The position numbers and the translations under genes were made by a program. The notes beneath the pieces are model-generated. The model saw only the letters and a program-made list of their open reading frames with translations. It was not told where the DNA came from and did no database searches. A stretch of DNA of 64,000 nucleotides from Leptolyngbyaceae cyanobacterium HOT.MB2.61 (GTDB lineage Bacteria > Cyanobacteriota > Cyanobacteriia > Leptolyngbyales > Leptolyngbyaceae), in the NCBI GenBank assembly GCA_023511615.1, contig JAIMBL010000002.1:1-64000 (forward strand), written 5' to 3'. Within the stretch, counting starts at the first letter, position 1. Each line of letters begins with the position of its first letter. Positions 19,428-27,622 of the stretch are shown piece by piece.

Positions 19428-19678
19428 AGGGGCAGAGAGAAACAATGCTTAACATTCTACCGTTTCAAGTTCTTCATCGGCGTTGCACATGGCTCAGGTT
19501 CCCCAGTCTCTAGCAAGATGAAAAGAGTTCTTTGGATAGTGGGATTGGCATTGTTTACAAGCCAAACCACAGGAGTTCTCCAATCCGCCCCCAAGAAGCT
19601 CAACCCTTGCTCGACTATCAGAGGATCAATCAAGATTGGTACATTGAGTGGCATCTCTCAGATTAAACTGGCCGTCTT

Positions 19679-20173
19679 ATGCGTCCTCAACCTATCCCTC
19701 CCCGACCTGGGCAAGAGTCTGTCTGGGACTATCCCCGCCCACCCCGTCTGGAAGATACCAGTAAACATATTCAGGTGGTTTTCAATGGCGTGACGATCGC
19801 CGATACCCGCTGTGCCAAACGGGTATTAGAAACCAGCCACCCCCCGGTCTACTACATCCCCCCAGAAGATATTAAGCAAGAATACTTAATCAAAAGCCCC
19901 CGCACTACATTCTGCGAGTGGAAAGGGCAGGGTGCCTACTATCACCTTGTTGTGGGCGATCGCCAGGCGAATGACGTTGCCTGGTATTACCCGGAACCCA
20001 CTCCAGCCTTTACTGCAATCAAAGACTATGTTGCCTTCTACCCTGCCCCAATGGATGCCTGTTACGTAGATGGAGAAAAAGTCGAACCACAACCAGGCAA
20101 CTTTTACGGTGGTTGGATCACCAGCGATATTGTAGGACCATTCAAAGGCTCACCAGGGAGTTGGGGTTGGTAA
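19679..20173 (+). CDS. DUF427 domain protein
   Basis: A 164-residue protein of the DUF427 family. The domain shows as a beta-rich core from VVFNGVTIADTRCAKRVLETSHPPVYYIP through TFCEWKGQGAYYHLVVGD, VAWYYPEPTPAF and VAFYPAPMDACYVDGEKVEPQPGNFYGGW. The biochemical role of the family is not established. It is immediately followed, three bases after the stop, by ribokinase on the same strand, so the two form an operon. ATG 19679 is used; there is no strong ribosome-binding site. About 250 bp of non-coding DNA separate it from the divergent uvrA. Confidence 0.87.
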   Translation: MRPQPIPPRPGQESVWDYPRPPRLEDTSKHIQVVFNGVTIADTRCAKRVLETSHPPVYYIPPEDIKQEYLIKSPRTTFCEWKGQGAYYHLVVGDRQANDVAWYYPEPTPAFTAIKDYVAFYPAPMDACYVDGEKVEPQPGNFYGGWITSDIVGPFKGSPGSWGW

Positions 20174-20176
20174 ACT

Positions 20177-21103
20177 GTGACCGTCATTGTCTTTGGCAGC
20201 ATAAACATGGACCTGGTGACTCAGACGCCGCGACTGCCTGAAGCGGGGGAAACGCTATTGGGATCTCATTTTTTCACCACACCAGGAGGGAAGGGGGCAA
20301 ACCAGGCCGTTGCCTTGGCCAAATTAGGGATCCCAACTCAGATGGTAGGGCGGGTAGGGGATGATGCCTTTGGGCAGGAGTTGTTGGAAGAACTGAGGGC
20401 GGCGGGGGTGCAGATTGATTCTGTGCTGGTGGATGGGGATGCTCGTTCAGGCGTTGCCATCATTATCGTAGCAGATGGGGGAAAGAATCAGATTGTGGGG
20501 GTTCTGGGTGCCAATGGACAGATGAACAATGAGGACGTGGAGCGGTTAATAGAACTCCTGCCCCAGGCGGATGCGCTCCTGCTTCAACTGGAAGTGCCAA
20601 TCGCAGTCGTCCGGGCAGCAGCAAAGGCTGCCCATGAAGCCGGGGTAAGGGTAATTCTTGACCCAGCTCCGGTACAGACAACCCAACTCACTGATCTATA
20701 CCCGTTGGTGGATATTTTGGTGCCCAATGAGGTAGAAGCTGGTCAACTGGTGGGTTTTCCAGTCAACAATCAGGAAACGGCGGCGATCGCTGCCCATCAT
20801 TTGCACCATCAGGGAGCAAACACAGTGATTATCAAGCTGGGAGCCCAGGGAGTATTTTGCGCAACGGCGGATGAAACCTTTTTTACCCCTGCGTTTTCGG
20901 TTAATGCCGTAGATACAGTTGCCGCTGGCGATGCATTTGCAGGAGGGCTGGTGGCAGCTCTGGTTGAAGGTTTGTCTCTGCGGCAGGCAGTGGTCTGGGG
21001 GGCCGCAGCAGGGGCACTGGCAGTGACGAAGGAGGGGGCACAGACGGCCATGAGCGATCGCCGCACGTTTGATGCCTTTTTAGCCGAGAGGGGAGTGGAA
21101 TGA
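20177..21103 (+). CDS. rbsK: Ribokinase (PfkB family)
   Basis: A 308-residue sugar kinase that phosphorylates ribose with ATP. Motifs: NMDLVTQTPRLPEAGET at the N-terminus; the substrate-binding GGKGANQAVALAKLG; NEVEAGQLVG; and the catalytic/anion-hole motif DTVAAGDAFAGGLVAAL with Asp as base. The start is GTG, three bases after the DUF427 stop, so translation is likely coupled. No rbs transport genes adjoin it, although a BMP-type nucleoside/sugar transporter lies 37 kb away in this window, which could supply ribose (inference only). A strong intrinsic terminator follows. Confidence 0.92.
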   Translation: MTVIVFGSINMDLVTQTPRLPEAGETLLGSHFFTTPGGKGANQAVALAKLGIPTQMVGRVGDDAFGQELLEELRAAGVQIDSVLVDGDARSGVAIIIVADGGKNQIVGVLGANGQMNNEDVERLIELLPQADALLLQLEVPIAVVRAAAKAAHEAGVRVILDPAPVQTTQLTDLYPLVDILVPNEVEAGQLVGFPVNNQETAAIAAHHLHHQGANTVIIKLGAQGVFCATADETFFTPAFSVNAVDTVAAGDAFAGGLVAALVEGLSLRQAVVWGAAAGALAVTKEGAQTAMSDRRTFDAFLAERGVE

Positions 21104-21144
21104 GGGGGTAATGGGGTGAGGAAGGTTTTGTAGGGGCCATGCCT

Positions 21145-21166
21145 CCATCAGAGTGATGGGTTTTTT
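21145..21166 (+). terminator. Intrinsic terminator of the DUF427-rbsK operon
   Basis: CCATCA-GAG-TGATGG, a perfect six-pair stem with a tri-base loop, followed by G and TTTTTT. It starts 42 bases after the rbsK stop. The T-run overlaps the stop codon of the convergent FGE-like gene. Confidence 0.85.
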
Positions 21167-22049
21167 AGTGAGGCAATACGCAAACAACTCGAAATCCGAT
21201 ATCGTAAAGGCTGGCATCGATTTCCATTTTGCCTCTGGCGGCAGAGCGGCATGCTCTGGGGCCATTGTTCCAGGAACCTCCCCTTAGCAGCCATTGGTTG
21301 CAGTCTCCATCGGTCACCCAGGCGGTTCCATCCCCTGGAGCCCCCTGATAGGAAGGATGCCAGCAGTCCTGGCACCATTCCCGCACATTGCCATGCATGT
21401 CGTATAGCCCGAATGGATTGGCCACTTGAAGGCTGCCAACGCTGATCGTTTCCCGCCGATCGCTGCCTGGAGGTCCTTTACCATAGGAGCCTCTGCTACA
21501 AATCCGCCCTTCAAATTCCCAGTCAATCCCAGAATAGTTGGCGAGGTCAGTGGTGATGGTTTCGCCAAAACAGAAGGGAGTTGAGGTGGTAGCACGGCAG
21601 CAGTATTCCCACTCGGCTTCACTGGGAAGTCGATAGGTTTGTCCGGTGTGAGCAGAGAGGCGATCGCAAAACTCAACCGCATCCAGCCAGGATACCTGCT
21701 CGACAGGTCGATGGTTACCCTCAAAACAGGAGGGTCTGGGCATAAGCGGTCTGTTGATTTTGGGCAGGGCCGCGATCGCACCCCATTGAGCCTGAGTGAT
21801 GGGGTACTTGCCTATCCAGAGAGGTGCGATCTCCACTTCATGCTGAGGAGCTTGAGTCGGGTGCCAGCCCTCCTCTGTTTCTGGAGCGCCCATCAGAAAC
21901 GAGCCACCCGGAATGGCAACCAATTCCAGCTCAATGCCTTCTCCCAGATCAGCAATGAAGCCGTGAGCAGAGCAATGCTGGGTTTCTTGCGGTTGTCCAT
22001 AAGCATCCACGGTCAGGGTGTGAAACTCGAATTCGCAAAGATCTGACAT
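21165..22049 (-). CDS. Formylglycine-generating-enzyme-like (SUMF1 domain) protein
   Basis: A 294-residue protein with the SUMF1/FGE fold. Recognisable blocks: VAIPGGSFLMGAPETEEGW, ITQAQWGAIA, PVEQVSWLDAVEFCDRLS, YRLPSEAEWEYCCRA, NPFGLYDMHGNVREWCQDCW, and WLLRGGSWNNGPRACRSAARG...DIGFRVV. In true sulfatase-activating FGE, two cysteines about five residues apart follow RGGS. Here only the second (RAC) is present, so sulfatase activation is unlikely. Other family members act as C-S bond-forming enzymes, kinase or caspase partner domains, or accessory proteins; no partner gene is nearby. ATG 22049. Confidence 0.87.
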   Translation of the reverse strand: MSDLCEFEFHTLTVDAYGQPQETQHCSAHGFIADLGEGIELELVAIPGGSFLMGAPETEEGWHPTQAPQHEVEIAPLWIGKYPITQAQWGAIAALPKINRPLMPRPSCFEGNHRPVEQVSWLDAVEFCDRLSAHTGQTYRLPSEAEWEYCCRATTSTPFCFGETITTDLANYSGIDWEFEGRICSRGSYGKGPPGSDRRETISVGSLQVANPFGLYDMHGNVREWCQDCWHPSYQGAPGDGTAWVTDGDCNQWLLRGGSWNNGPRACRSAARGKMEIDASLYDIGFRVVCVLPH

Positions 22050-22060
22050 ATAACAATCTT

Positions 22061-22195
22061 ATGATTAAAGTTGTCCTGGAGAATCTGACCAACCTCAACC
22101 CATTGCCCCCTCAAGGAACTATCCTGATCATTGGTCTCCTGCATCCACAAGATGGATCGGGCTCACCCGTCTCAGTCCTGGCCCTGATGCAATGA
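22061..22195 (+). CDS. Possible 44-residue small protein
   Basis: An ATG-initiated frame of 44 codons in the spacer between the leftward FGE-like and ECF ATPase genes. It reads MIKVVLENLTNLNPLP... and its codon choice resembles the neighbours (CTG, CTC, ACC). No family is recognised and there is no clear ribosome-binding site. It may be a gene remnant. Confidence 0.2.
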   Translation: MIKVVLENLTNLNPLPPQGTILIIGLLHPQDGSGSPVSVLALMQ

Positions 22196-22208
22196 AGTTC
22201 CTGAACGT

Positions 22209-22880
22209 TTAAGCCTTCACTTCAGTCCTCACTTTGGATTTCAACATTTCCACATTGGCAGAAGCGAGCTCACCATGGCTCAACGTCCAGCATTGGTCAG
22301 CGATGTCCACTAGGTCATTGGCATCGTGGGAAACAACCAGCAGACTCCAGTGGGTTTTCAGTTTCGCCAGCAAATTCACCAACTGTCGCCGCATCGACCA
22401 GTCCAACCCAGCAGTCGGTTCATCCAGTAAAAGCAAATGGGGCTGGCGAATAAGCTGCACCGCAAAAGCGAGTCGGCGTTGCTGCCCCCCACTGAGAGAG
22501 TTGGGCGATGTGTTCAAAGGCAGTTGAGCAAGACCCACTTCACTCAAAGCTTCATGGATACGATCGCCCGTCAGTTCCGGGTGCCCCAGCCGCAGCTCTT
22601 CCAGGATAGTTCCCCCACAAAAATGCCGTTCCGGGAACTGAAACACCAGCCCACTCAACTGTTGAAGGTGAAGGGAAGTCAATTCCTGTTCACGCCAGCA
22701 AATTTCACCCGCCGTTTTTTCTGCCAGTCCCGCCAAAATTTCCAGTAGAGTTGTCTTTCCCGACCCACTGGGACCAATCACCAACCCCATCTGTTGTGGT
22801 GCAATTTCCAGATTCACGGCTTTCAAAATCGGTTGGTGACAGGCTGGTGGGTGGTAAGTCAGGTTACGGATGTAAAGCAT
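22209..22880 (-). CDS. ECF-type ABC transporter ATP-binding protein
   Basis: A 223-residue ATPase. Walker A GPSGSGKTTL near residue 39; Q-loop in LVFQFPERHFCGGTILEELRLG, typical of the CbiO/EcfA type; signature LSGGQQRR; Walker B LLLLDEPTAGLD; and the H-loop in LLVVSHDAND. Energy-coupling-factor modules import vitamins or metal ions using a shared transmembrane T component and an S component. Neither is encoded here, so it probably works with subunits made elsewhere, as for the chloroplast-type EcfA homologues of cyanobacteria and plants. ATG 22880. Confidence 0.9.
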   Translation of the reverse strand: MLYIRNLTYHPPACHQPILKAVNLEIAPQQMGLVIGPSGSGKTTLLEILAGLAEKTAGEICWREQELTSLHLQQLSGLVFQFPERHFCGGTILEELRLGHPELTGDRIHEALSEVGLAQLPLNTSPNSLSGGQQRRLAFAVQLIRQPHLLLLDEPTAGLDWSMRRQLVNLLAKLKTHWSLLVVSHDANDLVDIADQCWTLSHGELASANVEMLKSKVRTEVKA

Positions 22881-23400
22881 TCTTGAGGAGTCAGGGCGTA
22901 AGGGGGTAGGAGATAGGAGACAGAAGGGGTTTAGGTCAAGACCTGCGAGATTTGCATGAGGTCACAGCACTCACGTATTCTGCCAAAACCTCGGAGGTTT
23001 AACGCCAACGGAGTCATGAGGTCTCAGGTCAAAACCTACAAGGTTTGCATCATAAATCACCCTTACCTTTCATTTTCATCTGGAACTTACCTGACTCGAC
23101 CACGTCTACTCAATTGTCCTCTAAACCTCCATTGGCTTTGTGAGACCCAAACTGTCTGCTCATAACCTGGGCAGGCAGTTTTCTTAAAAAGTATGGAGAG
23201 TAACACTACTCTAACCAATCATCCTTATTCAGAGGAAATAGGCAACAGGCAACAACACCTTTACATCCTTCCTTTCCTCACCTCTTCGGGCTTCTGACTC
23301 CTTTTCTTTTTTCCTTTTCCTTTAACTGATCAGGGGATGCCAAACAAAATTGACGCCATCTAGTATGAATATTTAGACTTGATTGACCAGGATAGAGACT
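22881..23400. other. Intergenic region with palindromic repeats
   Basis: About 520 bp between divergent genes. It holds three related palindromes (AGACCTGCGAGATTTGCA, AAAACCTCGGAGGTTT, AAAACCTACAAGGTTTGCA) within 120 bp and two TCATGAGGTC phrases about 60 bp apart, then pyrimidine-rich DNA. The TPR gene promoter should be in the right part. Confidence 0.5.
22985..23000. repeat. AAACCTCGGAGGTTT palindrome
   Basis: A 15-base perfect palindrome around a central G (AAACCTC-G-GAGGTTT), flanked by degenerate relatives at about 22938-22955 and 23032-23049. The same sequence recurs at 51376-51390 and a longer version at 51561-51587, so it is a dispersed palindromic unit. Confidence 0.6.
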
Positions 23401-24360
23401 ATGACAGATTGGTTCACCGCGTCTAAGTGGGCTTGCTTTAAGCGAGTTCGCCCTCGCGCTGCCCTTAAATCAATATTGAGCGTTACCAGTGCAACGGTCA
23501 TTTCTCTCAGCCTTTGGGTATATCCATCTCTGGCTAAAGATCCTTTTCGGACTGGTGATGCTCGGGCAATTGGCGATCGCACCGAAGCGGCTTTCAAAGC
23601 TTTTTTTGAGCAGGGCAACTATCCCGCTGCTGCCAGATATCTTCAGCAGGCAGACCCCAATGAACCCATGACTCCTGCGATGAAGGCATCCCTGGTCTAC
23701 ATTGACTGGCAGGGCGAGAAAGATCCTGACAAAAAGGCTGCTCTACTCGAAGAATTTCACACCTACGCGGGTCAAACCCGCACCGCTGCCCAGGCACTAC
23801 TGGGGAAAGATCCCCTCCGGGGCAACCTCTATCTAGCGGTCGGTCATTTCCTGGAGGCGGGTTATATTGTTCTCAAAGAGGGAACGGTAAAGGGCACTCC
23901 ACGGGGTTTGAGTGAGGTGCAGCAGGCATTTAAGTACCTGGATGCAGCGGAAGCGCAGTCACCTAATGACCCTGAACTGAACCTGGTGAAAGGATACATT
24001 GAGCTGCTAATGGCTCTGAATCTACCTTTTTCTAGCCCCTCTCAGGCAATTGAGCGCTTAAACAAGTATGCTAGTCCCCGCTATCTGGCCGATCGCGGAA
24101 TTGCCCTCGGCTATCGTGACTTAAACCAACCTAGTAAGGCACTGGAAGCAGTCGATAGGGCGATTCAGGCCACACCCAATAACCCTGAACTCTACTATCT
24201 CAAGGCTCAAATTTTGGTAAAGCAGGGCAATAATCGGGACAGCATTGCCCTGTTTCAAAAAGCGCTAGACAAGAAAAACCAGTTACCTCCAGCCCTGGTA
24301 AGGCAAATCCAGCGGGAGCACGATCGCACCCAGAGACGCTTGCAGAATATTGGCAAGTAA
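23401..24360 (+). CDS. Sll0314/Alr1548-type TPR repeat protein
   Basis: A 319-residue protein. An N-terminal hydrophobic signal (LKSILSVTSATVISLSLWVYPSLAKDPF) predicts export to the periplasm or thylakoid lumen. The rest is alpha-helical with TPR-like repeats, clearest at AFFEQGNYPAAARYLQQADP and, near the C-terminus, ALGYRDLNQPSKALEAVDRAIQATPNNPELYYLKAQILVKQGNNRDSIALFQKAL. I assign it to the cyanobacterial Sll0314/Alr1548 TPR family from memory of that family's layout. Function unknown. ATG 23401 with AGGA upstream is preferred to an in-frame TTG at 23383. Confidence 0.82.
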   Translation: MTDWFTASKWACFKRVRPRAALKSILSVTSATVISLSLWVYPSLAKDPFRTGDARAIGDRTEAAFKAFFEQGNYPAAARYLQQADPNEPMTPAMKASLVYIDWQGEKDPDKKAALLEEFHTYAGQTRTAAQALLGKDPLRGNLYLAVGHFLEAGYIVLKEGTVKGTPRGLSEVQQAFKYLDAAEAQSPNDPELNLVKGYIELLMALNLPFSSPSQAIERLNKYASPRYLADRGIALGYRDLNQPSKALEAVDRAIQATPNNPELYYLKAQILVKQGNNRDSIALFQKALDKKNQLPPALVRQIQREHDRTQRRLQNIGK

Positions 24361-24456
24361 CTGGAGTTGCGAACTAATCTCAAACTCTTAGAAAAGCCAT
24401 TGACAGTCAACAATAGGCTATAAGTGGTGTTAGTCATCCTCTCGCCGCTTACTTTA

Positions 24457-24558
24457 CCCGTTATGGGTAGACCTAACAACAAGGTAATGATGAGCGGCGC
24501 CAGCCGCCATCATTAACGACTCAAAAACCATTACGATTTGGGCACTACCCCCGTTATG
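24457..24558. mobile_element. Small non-autonomous element (family 3), copy 1, with target duplication
   Basis: The element proper is 24466-24549: it begins GGTAGACCTAAC, ends GGGCACTACC, and its outer five bases are inverted repeats (GGTAG/CTACC). It is flanked by perfect nine-base direct repeats CCCGTTATG (24457-24465 and 24550-24558). Inside, TAATGATG-A-GCGGC and GCCGC-CATCATTA form a strong hairpin. A second copy at 54296-54376 agrees at 71 of 81 aligned positions by hand count, apart from a three-base indel. No transposase is encoded, so this is MITE-like. The right-hand duplication contains the ATG of the next gene. Confidence 0.8.
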
Positions 24559-25017
24559 CAGGTTCAATTTCGTGAATTTGATCCATTTGACCTCTGGATC
24601 TGGATTGAGTTCAGTACGGTTCCCTCTGAAATGGAGAAGCAATACATCGAAGAGGTCTTCAACTCCTGGTTTTTCCTGGGAAAGTTGGGAGGGTTCAATG
24701 CTGAAAACTTGCAAGTGCAGGAGATGGGCATCGATATCAGCTACATGGAATACAACGAAGACACGGCTGATAGCAGCCTGCTGGCATTGATGCACAATAT
24801 GGGCGAAATGGAATACCTGGGCAATTGGGGGCGGTGCTGGTTTGATCTGGGAACCAGTGACGGGATTGCGATCGATGTATTGATTAACGCTCTCCGCCAG
24901 TTTAGCCAGGATTATGTCACTCTCAACCAGGTCATTATTGGTGGTGAAAATGAAGATTGGACGGTTCGGGATCGCGATCGCCGCTCCAGCTTTGCTACTG
25001 ATAACGAATACAACTAA
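24556..25017 (+). CDS. DUF3531-like conserved cyanobacterial protein
   Basis: A 153-residue acidic protein starting MQVQFREFDPFDLWIWIEF. It has no signal peptide or membrane segment. Recognisable phrases are EKQYIEEVFNSWFFLGKLGGFNAENLQVQ, MEYLGNWGRCWFDLGTSDGIAIDVL and LRQFSQDYVTLNQVIIGG. It matches what I recall of the DUF3531 family of cyanobacteria and chloroplasts, whose function is unknown. The ATG lies inside the right target duplication of the small mobile element just upstream, so the native leader has been pushed 93 bases away and no ribosome-binding site is visible. Confidence 0.8.
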   Translation: MQVQFREFDPFDLWIWIEFSTVPSEMEKQYIEEVFNSWFFLGKLGGFNAENLQVQEMGIDISYMEYNEDTADSSLLALMHNMGEMEYLGNWGRCWFDLGTSDGIAIDVLINALRQFSQDYVTLNQVIIGGENEDWTVRDRDRRSSFATDNEYN

Positions 25018-25300
25018 GGGGCGAGTACAACTCCATTAAAAAGTTTGAAGATAAGTGTGTCCCGTGCCTGATCTGTAATCAGGCAGTGAATAATAACGCA
25101 GCAACTTTGGAAGCAAGGGACTTCTCCCTGATGTGCTTACCCTCCGCTATAAGTTTCACAGGAGAGGCAAAAATCCAATCGATAGAACTTGAAATGTTGT
25201 GTTCGCTCTTGACAGTTTGTCCTAAGCCGTATGTCACAATGTAAACGGTTTTCCCGATCGCGTGAAGAACTTTAAACGTAGGCATAAGTAGGCATAAGCC

Positions 25301-27388
25301 ATGGAAGCAATTTACGAATACGCCTGGCTGATTCCAGTCCTGCCACTGGCAGGGGCCATGATTCTTGGCCTGGGGCTCATTTCCTTTGGTAAGGCTACCA
25401 GTCAACTCAGAAGCCCCAGTTCAATTTTCATAGTCTCCCTCTGTGGAGCGGCAATGGTTTTATCCTTTGCCCTTTTCTGGAGTCAGTACCAGGGACATGA
25501 GCCTTACACCCGAATGGTTGAATGGGCATCGGCGGGTGATTTCCATCTAAGTATGGGGTATACCATTGACCACCTCACCGCCCTCATGCTGGTGATTGTG
25601 ACCACCGTTGCGTTTCTGGTCATGATCTACACCGACGGATACATGGCGCATGACCCTGGCTATGTTCGTTTCTACGCCTATTTGAGTTTGTTTAGCTCCT
25701 CCATGCTGGGTCTGGTCGTTAGTCCTAACCTGGTACAGGTCTACATCTTCTGGGAACTGGTGGGGATGTGCTCCTACCTGCTAATTGGATTCTGGTATGA
25801 CCGGAAAGCGGCAGCCGATGCTTGCCAAAAAGCCTTTGTGACCAACCGGGTTGGCGACTTTGGCTTGCTTCTGGGGATGTTGGGGCTTTACTGGGCAACC
25901 CGTAGCTTTGAGTTTGATGTGATTGGCGATCGCCTCCAGCAATTGATTGAATCGGGTGCTTTGAGCGGGGCGATGGCAGCTCTGTTCGCTGTACTGGTCT
26001 TTCTGGGCCCGGTTGCCAAGTCAGCCCAGGTTCCCCTGCACGTCTGGCTACCCGATGCTATGGAAGGTCCAACCCCCATTTCAGCACTGATTCACGCGGC
26101 AACCATGGTCGCTGCCGGGGTGTTTCTCATTGCCCGGATGTTTCCAGTCTTTGAAGACATTCCGACGGCTATGAGCATCATTGCCTGGACAGGCACAGTA
26201 ACCGCATTTATTGGAGCAACCATCGCCATCACTCAAAATGACATCAAAAAGGGCCTGGCCTACTCCACCATGTCCCAACTGGGATATATGGTCATGGGGA
26301 TGGGCGTGGGTGGCTACACCGCTGGAATGTTCCACCTGATGACCCATGCCTACTTCAAAGCCATGCTGTTTCTTTGCTCCGGCTCTGTAATCCATGGCAT
26401 GGAAGGGGTGGTGGGCCATGACCCGGCCTACGCTCAGGATATGCGCATGATGGGCGGATTACGTAAATTTATGCCAATTACCGCCATCACCTTTCTGATC
26501 GGAACCCTGGCCATTAGTGGAATTCCACCCTTTGCCGGATTTTGGTCCAAGGATGAGATTATTGGTCTGGTCTATGAGGCGAATCCGATGATGTGGTTGG
26601 TTGCCTGGATCACCGCCGGGATCACCGCCTTTTATATGTTTCGTATGTACTTCTCCACCTTTGAAGGAAGGTTTCGCGGCGCCGATACATCTGTCCGTAA
26701 CCAGATTAAGCTGGAGCAACTTCAGGAAATGGGACTTTCAATGGGCCCCGGTGCCATGAATCCCCACGAACTGACGATGGAAGCAGAGTCCGATCACGCC
26801 AAAGGAGATCACAACACCCACGGGCACCATTACAGCACCAGTCCCCACGAGTCTCCCATTTCAATGACATTGCCGCTGATACTTCTGGCCGTGCCTTCGA
26901 TCCTGGTTGGTCTGGTTGGGACTCCTTTCGCGAACTACTTTGAGGCGTTTATTCATCCTCCTGGTGAGGTGTTTGACATGACCGAAGCAGCCGCTCACTT
27001 TGATTTGAGTGAGTTTCTGTTGATGGCGGGTAGTTCGGTGGGGATTTCCCTGATTGGCATTACCCTGGCTGTAATGATGTACCTACGCAAAACAATTGAC
27101 CCGGCGGCGATCGCCGCCCGGATTCCAGCCCTTTACCAACTCTCCAAAAACAAATGGTACTTCGACGATATCTATTACAACGTCTTTGTGTTAGGTAGCC
27201 GCCGCCTTGCACGCCAGGTGCTGGAAGTGGACTACAAAGTTGTCGATGGCGTCGTCAACCTGGCGGGTTTAGTCACCCTCCTGACTGGTGAAGTGCTTAA
27301 GTACTTCGAGAACGGTCGCGCTCAGTTTTACGCCCTGATCGTGTTTGCTGCTGTACTGGGATTAGTAATTTTCTCTGGAATTACTTAA
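25301..27388 (+). CDS. ndhF: NAD(P)H-quinone oxidoreductase subunit 5 (NdhF1)
   Basis: A 695-residue multi-helix proton-pumping subunit of the cyanobacterial NDH-1 complex in the thylakoid membrane (respiration and cyclic electron flow). Conserved blocks: YIFWELVGMCSYLLIGFWYDR; VPLHVWLPDAMEGPTPISALIHAATMVAAGVFLIAR; KKGLAYSTMSQLGYM; HLMTHAYFKAMLFLCSGSVIH; IPPFAGFWSKDEII. The C-terminus holds a long amphipathic region and the NdhF-specific NKWYFDDIYYNVFV. A His-rich loop (HAKGDHNTHGHHYS) lies near residue 505. It belongs to the NdhF1/NdhD1 set, as the next gene shows. ATG 25301 follows a direct repeat of GTAGGCATAA. Confidence 0.97.
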   Translation: MEAIYEYAWLIPVLPLAGAMILGLGLISFGKATSQLRSPSSIFIVSLCGAAMVLSFALFWSQYQGHEPYTRMVEWASAGDFHLSMGYTIDHLTALMLVIVTTVAFLVMIYTDGYMAHDPGYVRFYAYLSLFSSSMLGLVVSPNLVQVYIFWELVGMCSYLLIGFWYDRKAAADACQKAFVTNRVGDFGLLLGMLGLYWATRSFEFDVIGDRLQQLIESGALSGAMAALFAVLVFLGPVAKSAQVPLHVWLPDAMEGPTPISALIHAATMVAAGVFLIARMFPVFEDIPTAMSIIAWTGTVTAFIGATIAITQNDIKKGLAYSTMSQLGYMVMGMGVGGYTAGMFHLMTHAYFKAMLFLCSGSVIHGMEGVVGHDPAYAQDMRMMGGLRKFMPITAITFLIGTLAISGIPPFAGFWSKDEIIGLVYEANPMMWLVAWITAGITAFYMFRMYFSTFEGRFRGADTSVRNQIKLEQLQEMGLSMGPGAMNPHELTMEAESDHAKGDHNTHGHHYSTSPHESPISMTLPLILLAVPSILVGLVGTPFANYFEAFIHPPGEVFDMTEAAAHFDLSEFLLMAGSSVGISLIGITLAVMMYLRKTIDPAAIAARIPALYQLSKNKWYFDDIYYNVFVLGSRRLARQVLEVDYKVVDGVVNLAGLVTLLTGEVLKYFENGRAQFYALIVFAAVLGLVIFSGIT

Positions 27389-27622
27389 GAAGTTATGAGT
27401 GGTTGCATGGTCGGTGGATGGATACCGATACAATTCTGCGGGGTGCTAAATGCAATCACTCTCATTCCTTTCTGGGGACAGCGCACTTTTTAGTCACAAG
27501 ACCCGCTAATTCCAGGTTTATCGACCAAATGCAGCCTCTCACAAAAAAAGAACTGGCAGAATTTCCATTTCCTTTTACCTGTATCTGCTTTAACAGCTAA
27601 CACCTAACAACCCATCGCTGAA
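27389..27622. other. Spacer between ndhF1 and ndhD1
   Basis: A 234-bp gap with no gene, repeat or clear terminator. It is unusually long for two genes normally co-transcribed, so ndhD1 may also have its own promoter, but I cannot place one. Confidence 0.4.

Noticed and set aside
19518..19793. 91-codon plus-strand frame before the DUF427 gene
   Set aside because: It begins with a signal-like stretch but runs into the DUF427 gene in another frame and lacks a ribosome-binding site.
27403..27600. 65-codon frame between ndhF1 and ndhD1
   Set aside because: No similarity to any small Ndh subunit and no ribosome-binding site; treated as spacer.
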